From Candidatus Parabeggiatoa sp. HSG14 (GTDB lineage: Bacteria > Pseudomonadota > Gammaproteobacteria > Beggiatoales > Beggiatoaceae), in NCBI GenBank assembly GCA_030378085.1, contig JAUCGK010000014.1:1-34306 (forward strand): a DNA stretch of 34,306 nucleotides, read 5' to 3'. The number at the start of each line of letters is the position of its first letter. Positions within the stretch are counted from its first letter, which is position 1. Positions 1 through 8,196 of the stretch are shown here, piece after piece. Both the position numbers and the translations under genes were made by a program. The notes under the pieces are model-generated. The model saw nothing but the letters and a program-made list of their open reading frames with translations, did no database searches and was not told the DNA's origin.

Positions 1-505
1 ATTTTAAAATTATTAGAATCAAGATTTACAGAATAGTTTTTTGGATTAATTTTGTAAATGCTAATTTTAACTTAAAAATATAACAAAATTATTTTTTGAT
101 TTCACAAGTTTAATTTAGTAATTTTACAAATACGATATTTTTTATAAGCTTAGCAAAACAATACCTATCAAAACATAACACTTAAAAGTTTTTTGGTAAA
201 ATAAATCTCAGAGATTAAAAAAATTTTGAAGTTAACCAATTAACCTTCCAGTCAGCCATTTCAATAAAGCTTAAAGTTAAAGTCACTTTACTTAATGACT
301 ATTACCAATTTTAGGATTAAACAATTAACCTGTTAAAATTAGTCGTATAGTTATTTAGGAATGAAAAATAAAAATTTAATAATAGAATTGTTTAGGATTT
401 ATTATGTAGGGGGTGTGATAGATATTATACTGACTTAAAGTTATAAAAAGTAGCTTTAAAATTTATTAGTTTTCATTTTTAAGAATCCGCTTATTAAGAG
501 ACAAA
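1..505. other. AT-rich intergenic lead-in, no gene recognised
   Basis: This stretch is strongly AT-rich and I see no credible coding frame or RNA gene in it. It holds short repeated TTAACC words around 233-330 but no convincing -35/-10 pair. The ribosome binding site of the downstream lipoprotein (AAGAG at 496-500) lies at its right end. The promoter of the lipoprotein pair probably lies here, but I cannot place it. Confidence 0.5.
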
Positions 506-508
506 TTG

Positions 509-1369
509 ATGAAGATTGTTATAAAAACAATTGTTTTAGTATGGTTGATAGCTATTGTGTTATCATCTTGTGCGAATCCTCCAATTCAGCCTACACCTGA
601 GAATCCTGAAAATTCGGTCAAAAAAGTGATGAAGGTGCTAAAATTACCCGCTATTCAAATGACTGAACGCGATGTTGCTATTATTGGACATAAGATTTGG
701 ATGAATGAAGGGGATAGCAAGGTAAAAAACCTTACAGTTTGGGATAAGGGCAACGCTTTTGCTTCTCTTGGTATAGGGCATTTTATTTGGTATCCTATGG
801 GCAAAAAAATGCGGTATCATGAACAATTTCCAGAACTACTTGTTTTTTTGCAACAGCAACGTATTGCGTTACCAGAATGGTTACAAAATAACCCTGATTG
901 TCCTTGGAATACTCATCAAGAATTTTATGATAATCTGTATACAGTCAAAATGACCAAATTACGCAAATTGCTTAAAAACACAATTCCACAGCAAGTAAAA
1001 TTTATGATTAAACGCTTAGAAAAGACTTTGCCCAAAATGACAGCTATTTTGGGAACAAAGGCAAAGCAAGATCATTTGCGTAGACAATTTTATCGTGTTA
1101 CTAAAACACCTAGTGGTGTTTATGCGCTTCTTGATTATTTGAATTTCAAGGGTGAAGGTATTTCTCTAAAAGAACGCTATAAAGGCAATGGCTGGGGATT
1201 GTTGCAGGTTTTAGAAAATATGCCTGGTAATACAAATGATGTCATGATGGAATTTGCTAAGTCGGCTGATTTTGTTCTCATGCGTCGTGTGCAGAATGGA
1301 CAAAGAGAGGACTCCCTTTGGTTATCAACGTGGAAAAATCGTGTTAAGACTTATACTCAAGAATTATAA
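509..1369 (+). CDS. Putative lipoprotein, lysozyme-like motif (paralogue A)
   Basis: A 286-residue exported protein of a conserved gammaproteobacterial family with no function that I know. The signal peptide ends in a lipobox LSSC with the lipidated Cys at residue 21, so it should be a membrane-anchored lipoprotein. TTG at 506 is also possible, but ATG 509 sits 8 nt after AAGAG and gives a normal signal peptide. The conserved core holds IWMNEG (Glu67), then WDKG, then SLGIGHFIWYP near residues 86-96. Later blocks are YALLDYLNFKGEG and GWGLLQVLE. The order NEG, WD, SLGIGH resembles the Glu-Asp-Thr and TIGIGH motif of T4-type (GH24) lysozymes. A peptidoglycan-active role is therefore possible but only inferred. 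It is followed 85 bp downstream by a paralogue, alignable end to end, and the two are probably co-transcribed. Confidence 0.85.
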   Translation: MKIVIKTIVLVWLIAIVLSSCANPPIQPTPENPENSVKKVMKVLKLPAIQMTERDVAIIGHKIWMNEGDSKVKNLTVWDKGNAFASLGIGHFIWYPMGKKMRYHEQFPELLVFLQQQRIALPEWLQNNPDCPWNTHQEFYDNLYTVKMTKLRKLLKNTIPQQVKFMIKRLEKTLPKMTAILGTKAKQDHLRRQFYRVTKTPSGVYALLDYLNFKGEGISLKERYKGNGWGLLQVLENMPGNTNDVMMEFAKSADFVLMRRVQNGQREDSLWLSTWKNRVKTYTQEL

Positions 1370-1380
1370 AAAACGAAGAA

Positions 1381-1416
1381 AAGGGAGATAAGGGAAGAAA
1401 GGGAAGAAAGGAATAA
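1381..1416 (+). repeat. Purine-rich short tandem tract
   Basis: Between the two lipoprotein genes is a nearly pure purine run on the plus strand, built from repeats of AAGGGAGA and GGGAAGAAA. It resembles several Shine-Dalgarno-like words in a row and lies about 40-70 nt before the second start codon. No terminator is seen here, which fits read-through from the first gene. Confidence 0.5.
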
Positions 1417-1443
1417 AATCCAAAGTTTTAATATCAACCTAAT

Positions 1444-1447
1444 GGAG
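1444..1447 (+). promoter_or_regulatory. RBS deciding the start of the second lipoprotein
   Basis: GGAG at 1444-1447 lies 1 nt before ATG 1449 but 7 nt before ATG 1455. The second spacing is normal for translation initiation, so ATG 1455 is preferred. Confidence 0.7.
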
Positions 1448-1454
1448 AATGTTT

Positions 1455-2315
1455 ATGAAGATTGCCTTGAAAGCTAACTATTTAATATTGTTAGCCGCTA
1501 GTGGGTTAGTGCTGTCATCTTGTGTGACAGAACCCTTACCGCCAACAGAACCTGAAAAAAAACCGGTTAAAACGGTGGAAGAACCAAAACCACAATATAT
1601 GCAAATTGCATCCCGTGATGCGGGCATTATTGGACAAAAAATTTGGATGAACGAGGGTTCAGCTAAGGTAGAAAATCTACTTTCTTGGAACAAGGGCGAA
1701 GGTTTTGCTTCACTTGGTATTGGTCATTTTATTTGGTATCCCGAAGGAGTCGAAGGCCCTTATCATGAAACTTTTCCTGATCTGTTGATTTTTTTACAAG
1801 AGAAAGGTGTTCAAGTTCCTCAGTGGTTACAAAATAGTCCTGATGTACCTTGGAAAACGTTTGAGGCGTTCAATTTTTACAAAAACAGTCCTCAAATGGT
1901 AGATTTGCGGACATTGATGGTTAACAGTATTCCTCAACAAGTGCAGTTTATCCTTAAACGGTTAGAACAAGCTTTGCCAAAAATGTTGAATAATTTACCC
2001 ACAGAACAGCAGCGTAACCACGTTTTTCAACAATTTTATCAGGTAACCAGCGCACCTAATGGCATTTACGCCTTAGTCGATTATGTCAATTTCAAAGGCG
2101 AGGGTATTAATCCGACTGAACGTTATAATGGTCAAGGGTGGGGATTATTACAGGTGTTAGAAGACATGCCTTCAGAATCTTCCAATGTGATGACAGAATT
2201 TGCACGATCCGCAGAAAGAACACTCCGCCGTCGTGTTCAAAACTCTCCAGTGCAACGTAATGAATCTCGTTGGTTTGAGGGTTGGAAAAATCGCATCAAA
2301 ACTTATACTTATTAG
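1455..2315 (+). CDS. Putative lipoprotein, lysozyme-like motif (paralogue B)
   Basis: A 286-residue tandem paralogue of the preceding gene. An upstream ATG at 1449 would add two residues but lies too close to the GGAG. The signal peptide ends at LSSC (Cys23), followed by a Pro/Glu/Lys-rich linker of about 25 residues that would hold the domain away from the membrane. Conserved blocks are IWMNEG (Glu67), WNKG, SLGIGHFIWYP, YALVDYVNFKGEG, GWGLLQVLEDM and a C-terminal RWFEGWKNRIKTY. At the position where paralogue A has WDKG this copy has WNKG, so a catalytic Asp, if that is what it is, would be missing here. The family is of unknown function, and the GH24-like reading is an inference from motif order. 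The gene is convergent with the next one and separated from it by an inverted repeat. Confidence 0.85.
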   Translation: MKIALKANYLILLAASGLVLSSCVTEPLPPTEPEKKPVKTVEEPKPQYMQIASRDAGIIGQKIWMNEGSAKVENLLSWNKGEGFASLGIGHFIWYPEGVEGPYHETFPDLLIFLQEKGVQVPQWLQNSPDVPWKTFEAFNFYKNSPQMVDLRTLMVNSIPQQVQFILKRLEQALPKMLNNLPTEQQRNHVFQQFYQVTSAPNGIYALVDYVNFKGEGINPTERYNGQGWGLLQVLEDMPSESSNVMTEFARSAERTLRRRVQNSPVQRNESRWFEGWKNRIKTYTY

Positions 2316-2383
2316 ATAGTTAAAAGTGAACTACAAGATGAGATGAAGAGTGGCGAATAGGCCATTTTAAATCATAACTAATA

Positions 2384-2491
2384 TTACGCAGATGGCTTCC
2401 AAAAACTGGAGTGCAAAATTTATTTTGCGAGGAGTTGCATTTTAGTTGGCAAAATGAATTTTGCACTCCAGTTTAGAAGCTATCTGCGTAA
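2384..2491. repeat. Palindromic repeat element, about 108 bp, intact copy
   Basis: The left arm starts TTACGCAGATGGCTTCC and continues through ACTGGAGTGCAAAATTTATTTTGC. The right arm is its near-perfect reverse complement and ends CTATCTGCGTAA. The arms are about 43 nt each around a short centre (GAGGAGTTGCATTTTAGTTG). It lies between two convergent genes, so the transcribed hairpin could help end transcription from both sides, although there is no long T-run. Partial relatives occur at 9671-9763 and, inverted, at 24411-24487. It resembles a MITE-like or REP-like element, but no transposase is present in the window. Confidence 0.85.
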
Positions 2492-2519
2492 CTTCAGTTA
2501 AATAAAAAGGCTTGTTGCT

Positions 2520-5500
2520 CTAATCTGAGTTTTTTTCGCTCTTTTTAGAGCTTTTTTTTGACTTGGCCTCTTCTTCTTTAACCTTGTCATTAGACTTGTT
2601 GTTATTAGACTTTTTAGCCTTGTCATTAGACTTGTTGTCATTAGACTTTTTAGCCTTGTTACCAGACTTGTTATCATTAGACTTTTTAGCCTTGTTATCA
2701 GACTTGTTGTCATTGGACTTTTTAGCCTTGTTACCAGACTTGTTGTCATTGGACTTTTTAGCCTTGTTACCAGACTTGTTGTCATTGGACTTTTTAGCCT
2801 TGTTATCAGACTTGTTGTCATTAGACTTCTTAGCCTTGTTATCAGACTTGTTGTCATTAGACTTTTTAGCCTTGTTACTAGACTTGTTGTCATTAGACTT
2901 TTTAGTCTTGTTGTCATTGGACTTTTTAGCCTTGTCACTAGACTTGTTGTCATTGGACTTTTTAGCCTTGTCACTAGACTTGTTGTCATTGGACTTTTTA
3001 GTCTTAGTGTTTTTGGCCGCAGTTTCCTTGCCCTTGGTGTTTTTAGCCGTAGTCTTCTTAGTAGTTTCTTTGCTTTTGGTGTTTCGATCCGTTTTGCTCG
3101 TTTTTTCCGTAGAAGCGGCTTTATCTCCTTGATTGACAGCCTCAGCACAAATACTTGGCTTACCTGACACTATTTTTGTGATTTTACCGACAGACAATGG
3201 ATTGCGATCCATATCATAAACATTGATACCATAACGTGTTTTTACCAGTTTGTCTTCCTCAGCATCTTCCGAAATACCAGGCCACCAACCCTTAATACTG
3301 AATCCCGTTTCCCCCCCCATAATAAATTGAGATTGATAAAAAACTTCCTTACAATTTTCACTTTTTTCGCTTTCAACAGAATAGCCTATGTTATCCATTT
3401 GGGAAGGTGGACATGGCGCATTTTTGGGACTCAAAAGTTGCCAATAGGTTTCGATATAAGCCAGTGTATCAGAAGGTTCAAGTCTGACTTTTCCTGTCAT
3501 AGTTAACCATTGAGATTTGTTTGAACACACTTTTTTCTCGTTACCATCGTTAAATTGAGCCTCCCAATTTGAGAGTTGTGATGGTACTTGACATTTCAAA
3601 GGCCAAGCGATGGATTCCAAATCTTCATAATGCTTGTTTGTTATAAAAGAATCTTCAAAAATGATTTTGCAGTGATCAGGACTATAGACAAACACTGTGT
3701 TACCTTTATAATTATCGGCTGCTAACATCAACATACCATCAGAAAGCGTTTCTAAGGCTTCAATTTCTGAGGGAAAATTATCACATATCTGCTTAAATTT
3801 TTTACCATCAAATGTCCACAAATTGCTATTTTCGCTACCATATAACAATGTGCCATTGGTATTCCAAGCTAATCCTTCAATGTCACTTTTACCGGGTAGT
3901 GTTGAGGGAAACAACAAATCACTTTGGGCTGTTTCTGGATCAATTTGAATAATTCCACCCTTGCCTTTTTTCTGATTTTTAGCACCATGTGCAGACCAAG
4001 CCCATAATGTACCGTCAGGATGAAATGCTAATGCAGTCAATTCACGAAAACCTGTATCACCAATAAACTTTAAAGCACCTGTTTGAGGATTCACCAAGTA
4101 AAGATACCCGTCAAAATGTGAATGCTTTGATGGGCCACCTGATCCTGAGACTGCATACAACAATTGATTGATGGGATCAATCGCCATGCCTTCTAAGTCA
4201 AGTCCATAATACAAGGGACCTAATTCAACAATTATATATGTATCAGGATCAATGGTAAGTATCTGCGAATCTTTTACATCTTGATCTTGAACAACATACA
4301 TTGTGTCGCATTTGACAGGTAATATACGATTTTCTCCCCTGACTTCTACTTTAACCTTAAAGGTATTGTAAGTTTTTTTATTTTTATTAATTACTATGTA
4401 AGTAAATGTATCAATACCAATAAAACCTTCTTCAGGAATGTAAATCAATGTACCATCTTCATTGTCAACAACTTGACCATTGAGAGTGTGATCATCGGGA
4501 GAAAGCCCTAAAACTAAATACAGATAATGATCTGGTTTATAATGTTTTCTGATGTCAATGATTGCGACACTACGAAGATTTGTTGTTACAAAATGATCAG
4601 CAGAAGAGGAATGTTTGACCACACGCTCAACAGTTTGGTATGTATAACTCAATATGCCAACCCTAATGATGACAATAAAAGTATATGTCTTCCCGTTTGC
4701 ATGAGTGACAGTATAAGTGAATCTATCAACACCACTAAAGTCCTTATTGGGAATATAAGTCAAAGTAGCATTCTGGTTATCAATGACTTGGCCATTTTCC
4801 GAGGGATTTAAAGAGAGTTTTTGTTGAGCATTGGGATCATAATTGGCACTGATATCAATAACCGTCCATTCACCGTGGTTGATTTCCAACTTGTGATCGG
4901 CCTTATCCGAAAAATTCACCTTGCTCAAATTGCCAGACTCTTTGTCTTTTACCACGATATTTACGGTAGTATCAGATTTATTGCCTTGTGTGTCAGTTAG
5001 TCTGTAAGTCAACGAATCTTCACCCGTAAAACCTTCGTTGGGTGTATAGCCCAAAGTATCATCTTTGTTATCTTTGACCTGACCATGTCTAGGATAAACA
5101 GTAAAAGTCAGCTTTTTTGCCTTGCCGTAATTGGGGTTAGCCTTAAGATAAATAATGATGACTCTCCCAGAATGGCTTGTTACCCAGTGAACAACTTCGT
5201 TGGACGAATTATTCGTGGTTTCCTCAACAAGAAGAGGTTTTTCCGTAACAAGAACAGGTTTTTCCGTAATAATAGGTTTATCACTCTCAGTAGTGACACT
5301 TGGTTTATCGACACCTGTAGCAGCAGTTTTACTCGTATTGCCGGAAGATTGACTTGTTTTGTCAGTAGAACTATTACCAGATGGTGTTTGAGTATTTGAA
5401 GTTGTTCCACCTTCAGAAGTCGAAGACTCAGTTGTGCTTGGTATAGACCAATCCATCAATAGATAATCTTCTGGTTCTTCACCTTCTGGATATTCTGCTA

Positions 5501-5636
5501 CAGTATCTTCAGGCTCATTACAAAGATAAGATAAGTCATCATATTCAGCACTGTCAATCAGATCACAATCTTGTGCATAAACAATATTACTCATCACAGC
5601 AGATAGCAGAATCCCTAAGAATAGGTTATTTTTCAT
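2520..5636 (-). CDS. Secreted protein: cadherin-like repeats, beta-propeller, Lys-rich repeat tail
   Basis: ATG 5645 is only 1 nt from the AGGGGAG RBS. ATG 5636 is 10 nt away and gives a normal signal peptide (MKNNLFLGILLSAVMSNIVYA), so I chose 5636. Numbered from the longer form, an acidic and Ser/Thr-rich segment spans 40-150. Three cadherin-like (tandem-95 type) repeats follow at about 152-234, 247-330 and 350-436, each with a GQV-DN-TL-Y-P-F-G-D-TY signature. Residues 446-690 look like a beta-propeller of repeated GMAID, LAFHPDG and GLAWNTNG strands. A Trp-containing domain with few Cys follows to about 845, then a Lys/Ser/Asn/Asp tail encoded by 36-bp repeats. It is probably a surface or matrix protein; the basic tail might bind acidic polymers. 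Function is unknown. The gene is divergent from gspC and convergent with the lipoprotein pair. Confidence 0.85.
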   Translation of the reverse strand: MKNNLFLGILLSAVMSNIVYAQDCDLIDSAEYDDLSYLCNEPEDTVAEYPEGEEPEDYLLMDWSIPSTTESSTSEGGTTSNTQTPSGNSSTDKTSQSSGNTSKTAATGVDKPSVTTESDKPIITEKPVLVTEKPLLVEETTNNSSNEVVHWVTSHSGRVIIIYLKANPNYGKAKKLTFTVYPRHGQVKDNKDDTLGYTPNEGFTGEDSLTYRLTDTQGNKSDTTVNIVVKDKESGNLSKVNFSDKADHKLEINHGEWTVIDISANYDPNAQQKLSLNPSENGQVIDNQNATLTYIPNKDFSGVDRFTYTVTHANGKTYTFIVIIRVGILSYTYQTVERVVKHSSSADHFVTTNLRSVAIIDIRKHYKPDHYLYLVLGLSPDDHTLNGQVVDNEDGTLIYIPEEGFIGIDTFTYIVINKNKKTYNTFKVKVEVRGENRILPVKCDTMYVVQDQDVKDSQILTIDPDTYIIVELGPLYYGLDLEGMAIDPINQLLYAVSGSGGPSKHSHFDGYLYLVNPQTGALKFIGDTGFRELTALAFHPDGTLWAWSAHGAKNQKKGKGGIIQIDPETAQSDLLFPSTLPGKSDIEGLAWNTNGTLLYGSENSNLWTFDGKKFKQICDNFPSEIEALETLSDGMLMLAADNYKGNTVFVYSPDHCKIIFEDSFITNKHYEDLESIAWPLKCQVPSQLSNWEAQFNDGNEKKVCSNKSQWLTMTGKVRLEPSDTLAYIETYWQLLSPKNAPCPPSQMDNIGYSVESEKSENCKEVFYQSQFIMGGETGFSIKGWWPGISEDAEEDKLVKTRYGINVYDMDRNPLSVGKITKIVSGKPSICAEAVNQGDKAASTEKTSKTDRNTKSKETTKKTTAKNTKGKETAAKNTKTKKSNDNKSSDKAKKSNDNKSSDKAKKSNDNKTKKSNDNKSSNKAKKSNDNKSDNKAKKSNDNKSDNKAKKSNDNKSGNKAKKSNDNKSGNKAKKSNDNKSDNKAKKSNDNKSGNKAKKSNDNKSNDKAKKSNNNKSNDKVKEEEAKSKKSSKKSEKNSD
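2580..2999 (-). repeat. In-frame 36-bp minisatellite (12 units)
   Basis: Twelve units encode KKSNDNKxxxKA. Eleven are full length (12 codons) and the third is cut to 8 codons (KKSNDNKT). The variable residues are SSD, SSN, SDN, SGN and SND. Units are nearly identical at DNA level, so the array can be expected to change length by slippage or recombination without shifting the frame. The opposite strand is open across it only because of the repeat composition. Confidence 0.9.
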
Positions 5637-5860
5637 GGGTGACATACTCCCCTAAATTTAAGTTAAATTTTAACACGCTGTTTTGCATACTATTAATACT
5701 TTAATAATTATATTTTGTTTTAGTATAGCTTATATTAAATATAAAACGAGTCATTGATAAATTTTTAATTGATACGAAATTTAAGGAAACTGTGTGTTCA
5801 TAAAGTTTCGTAAAAAATTAAAATAAGTCCACAAAAATATCCTAACATTTTGTCAGAATC

Positions 5861-5894
5861 AGAATTTTCAGGATTTAAGAATTTTCAGGATAAA
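5861..5894. repeat. Tandem 17-bp repeat, two copies
   Basis: AGAATTTTCAGGATTTA is directly followed by AGAATTTTCAGGATAAA. The two copies differ at two positions. The words TTCAGGAT are a style of short intergenic repeat, and no function is visible. Confidence 0.75.
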
Positions 5895-6013
5895 TTTTTG
5901 ATAATTTTGCTAACGCATCATGTCATTTTGTTAAAAGACTTTAATGTTGAGCTACTTAAACTCTCTAAAAAGTTAAAATTCTAGCCGTTTGTAGTATAAT
6001 TACATCATTATAA

Positions 6014-6093
6014 ATATCCTTAAAAACGTGTACAAAATAACTTCGACAATTAAATTGCAACATTTGAGTAAATTATTTCATGCACATTCCTTA
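6014..6093. repeat. Imperfect palindromic element, uninterrupted copy
   Basis: The left half AACGTGTACAAAATAACTT and the reverse complement of the right half (AATGTGCATGAAATAATTT) match at most positions, so the element is an imperfect inverted repeat. A second copy at 11832-11941 has the same outer halves but carries an extra CCTGACAGG hairpin in its middle. This copy ends about 40 nt before the gspC start and could affect its expression. Confidence 0.75.
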
Positions 6094-6132
6094 ACCCATT
6101 TTCTATTAGTCTTTGAGTAAAATTAACCAATT

Positions 6133-7014
6133 ATGAATAAGCTAATAGCCTTTATTTTCTCAGCCTCATTGCGTGTAGTTATCAATATTATGCTTGCGGC
6201 TATACTTGGATATAAAGCGGTGCAACTTTTTTTATTATTCAATGCAACACCTTCAATATTTATTCACAATTTATCTAGTCAGTCTCATTATGTAGTTAAT
6301 CATCCGCAACTCGTGACACCCACACTTGATATTTCCTCACTACTTAAAGAGTATTTATTTGGTAAATCCACTTATCGAATTGCAACGCAAATTGCAAATA
6401 CACCGCCTGAAACAAAACTTGATTTAAAGCTACATGGTATCTACTACAGTGATAATAATTCTTATGCAATGATTACGATTGCCAAAGAAAAAAAATCTTC
6501 TTATTACCGTATAAACCAGCCTTTGCCAAATGGTGCTTTAGTCCATCAAATTTATCCTAACAAGGTCATTTTACTTAGAAATGAACGGACTGAAACTTTA
6601 TATTTAGTGGGTAATAAAAGTGTTATGACAAACAACTTATCAAAAAATTATGCAAACAGTATGCCAAAATATAAATCACCTAATAATGCCATGAGACCTG
6701 GAAAATTATTGAGTAATTATCAACACCAATTACAGACGAATCCAAACAAATTAATGAAATTAGTACGGATGTCTCCAGTAAATCAAGGTGGTCATTTATT
6801 GGGATATCGCATAAGGCCCGGCAAAGATGCTACTTTGTTATCACGGTTTGATTTACAATCTGGTGATATACTCACTGCTGTTAATGGCGTAGAACTTAAC
6901 TCCCCTCTTAAAGGGTTAGGTGTGGTGCAACAATTAGCGACAACAAAGCATGTTGATTTACAAATATTACGTAAGGGACAAGCAATGTCCTTATCTTTTG
7001 CTGTAGAAAGGTGA
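6133..7014 (+). CDS. gspC: GspC-like type II secretion inner-membrane protein
   Basis: A 293-residue protein with the GspC layout. It has a short cytoplasmic N-terminus, one membrane helix at about 12-36, a homology-region domain at about 92-160 (KLDLKLHGIYY, YRINQPLPNGALVHQIYPNKVILLRN) and a C-terminal PDZ domain at about 212-291 (GYRIRPGKD, FDLQSGDILTAVNG, LQILRKG). In type II secretion GspC links the inner-membrane platform to the secretin GspD and helps choose substrates. No gspD or other gsp gene is adjacent, so this is an orphan locus. It could be the only gspC of a dispersed system or a spare copy. No strong Shine-Dalgarno precedes ATG 6133. A role in exporting the large Sec-signal proteins nearby is possible but unproven. 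Confidence 0.8.
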   Translation: MNKLIAFIFSASLRVVINIMLAAILGYKAVQLFLLFNATPSIFIHNLSSQSHYVVNHPQLVTPTLDISSLLKEYLFGKSTYRIATQIANTPPETKLDLKLHGIYYSDNNSYAMITIAKEKKSSYYRINQPLPNGALVHQIYPNKVILLRNERTETLYLVGNKSVMTNNLSKNYANSMPKYKSPNNAMRPGKLLSNYQHQLQTNPNKLMKLVRMSPVNQGGHLLGYRIRPGKDATLLSRFDLQSGDILTAVNGVELNSPLKGLGVVQQLATTKHVDLQILRKGQAMSLSFAVER

Positions 7015-7020
7015 ATTAAT

Positions 7021-7080
7021 TCAGTTTCCAAAATAAATTTTGGACTCCGTCCTTCCAAACCTAAAGGTTTGGATTCCAGT
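7021..7080. repeat. Short palindromic repeat with hairpin
   Basis: AAAATAAATTTTGGACTCC at 7030-7048 is followed by the hairpin CCAAACC-TAAA-GGTTTGG at 7055-7072. The same AAAATAAATTTTGGACTCC word recurs at 9912-9930 and 22267-22285. It follows the gspC stop closely, but without a T-run it is a poor intrinsic terminator. Confidence 0.7.
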
Positions 7081-7287
7081 ATTAGTTAAAAGTTAAGTTT
7101 GTCCCCGCGCTGAGTATACTATTTTGGTTTCCAAAATTTATTTTGTAAAAGAAATTGAATATTGATTATTTAAGAATTAAGATAAGAAAATGCTATAGGT
7201 AGTAAACAACCTAAAACAAGTTGCGATAAACCCCTATTTCAGACATCATATTAACTATAAAATTGACCTTTACCACAAAATTTAGTG

Positions 7288-8196
7288 ATGAAAAGTGTTG
7301 AACTGATTTTACCTAAACTAAGTATTGTTTTTCTTAATTATAATCGTCTTGCGGAAACCCGCTATACTCTGACACATTTATCGCGTCTTTTAGAACATCG
7401 TAATGATGTTGAAGTTATCGCAGTTGATAACGGCTCACAAGATGGTACGGGAAAATTTTTACAAACCCAAACCGATTGGGTGCATGTGATATTTCTTCCA
7501 AATAACACGGGTATTGCAGGTTATAACGTAGGGTTTCAACAAGCGAAAGGTGATTACATACTTGTTTTGGATGATGATTCACATCCAGTAGACAACATAA
7601 CACTTGATCGCCTTATTCAATGTTTAGATACAAACCTTGATATTGGGATTGTTGCTTGCCGTATTGAATCTACAGAAGGTAAGCCTGTTTATACTTGGCA
7701 TCTTCCTAAAAATGATGTGCCTGGTGACTCAATCGCATTTGTGGGCTGTGGTTTTGCGATCCGCCGCCATTTATTTGAAAAAGTAGGATGGTATCCTGCT
7801 GAATTTTTTCTGTATCAAAACGAAATTGAAGTAGCCATTCGAGTTATGCGTCTTGACTACAAAATTTACTATGACCCAAATTGTCGCGTCATCCATCGCC
7901 AATCACCTATTGGGCGCACTAATTGGCGACAGGTTTATTATCCAACGCGCAATACGATATGGATTATACGTCGTTATTTCCCATATCCATCGGCAGCTTA
8001 CTTAATTATATCGCGCCTTTTTTTCGGATTCTTCCGTGCTTTACAATCACTAGAATTTGGGTGGTATTATAAAGCGATGGTTGATGCTTTAAAAACACCC
8101 ATCAAACCTCAAATATTACCACCTGCACAACAAAAACAACTCACCACATTTTGGCGACAAAATAGTATTTTGCATCAACTTATTAAACGCTTATGA
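7288..8196 (+). CDS. Family 2 glycosyltransferase
   Basis: A GT-A fold glycosyltransferase of about 302 residues that should transfer a sugar from a nucleotide-sugar donor, probably in cell-surface polysaccharide or glycan synthesis. The N-terminal strand LSIVFLNYNR is followed by VIAVDNGSQDGT at about 44-55 and NNTGIAGYNVGF at 73-84. The metal-binding DDD is at about 96-98 (VLDDDSH), with FLYQNEIEVAIR and VIHRQSP further on. GTG 7285 directly precedes ATG 7288 and either could start; neither has a clear RBS. No membrane segment is certain; residues near 225-255 are hydrophobic and aromatic and may contact the membrane. The stop overlaps the next gene by 4 bp (ATGA), a sign of translational coupling. 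Donor and acceptor cannot be named. Confidence 0.9.
   Translation: MKSVELILPKLSIVFLNYNRLAETRYTLTHLSRLLEHRNDVEVIAVDNGSQDGTGKFLQTQTDWVHVIFLPNNTGIAGYNVGFQQAKGDYILVLDDDSHPVDNITLDRLIQCLDTNLDIGIVACRIESTEGKPVYTWHLPKNDVPGDSIAFVGCGFAIRRHLFEKVGWYPAEFFLYQNEIEVAIRVMRLDYKIYYDPNCRVIHRQSPIGRTNWRQVYYPTRNTIWIIRRYFPYPSAAYLIISRLFFGFFRALQSLEFGWYYKAMVDALKTPIKPQILPPAQQKQLTTFWRQNSILHQLIKRL

Larger units (their letters stand above)
5637..6132. other. Divergent intergenic region with short repeats
   Basis: This AT-rich region separates two divergent genes and must hold both promoters, but no consensus pair stands out. It contains an imperfect hairpin (ACGAAATTT near 5774 with AAAGTTTCGT at 5802-5811), a tandem 17-bp duplication and a copy of an imperfect palindromic element. 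Both repeats are listed separately. I see no gene. Confidence 0.5.

Noticed and set aside
400..428. Possible sigma-70 promoter with TATTAT at 423-428
   Set aside because: No acceptable -35 at proper spacing. In such AT-rich DNA this match is expected by chance.
2580..2999. Regular 36-bp repeats resembling a CRISPR array
   Set aside because: Units are head-to-tail with no unique spacers, lie in frame in a coding region, and no cas gene is nearby.
2563..3132. Plus-strand 189-residue open frame of LLSLDFLALL repeats
   Set aside because: It is the antisense of the Lys/Ser/Asn/Asp repeat and stays open only because of repeat composition. It has no RBS or separate conservation signal.
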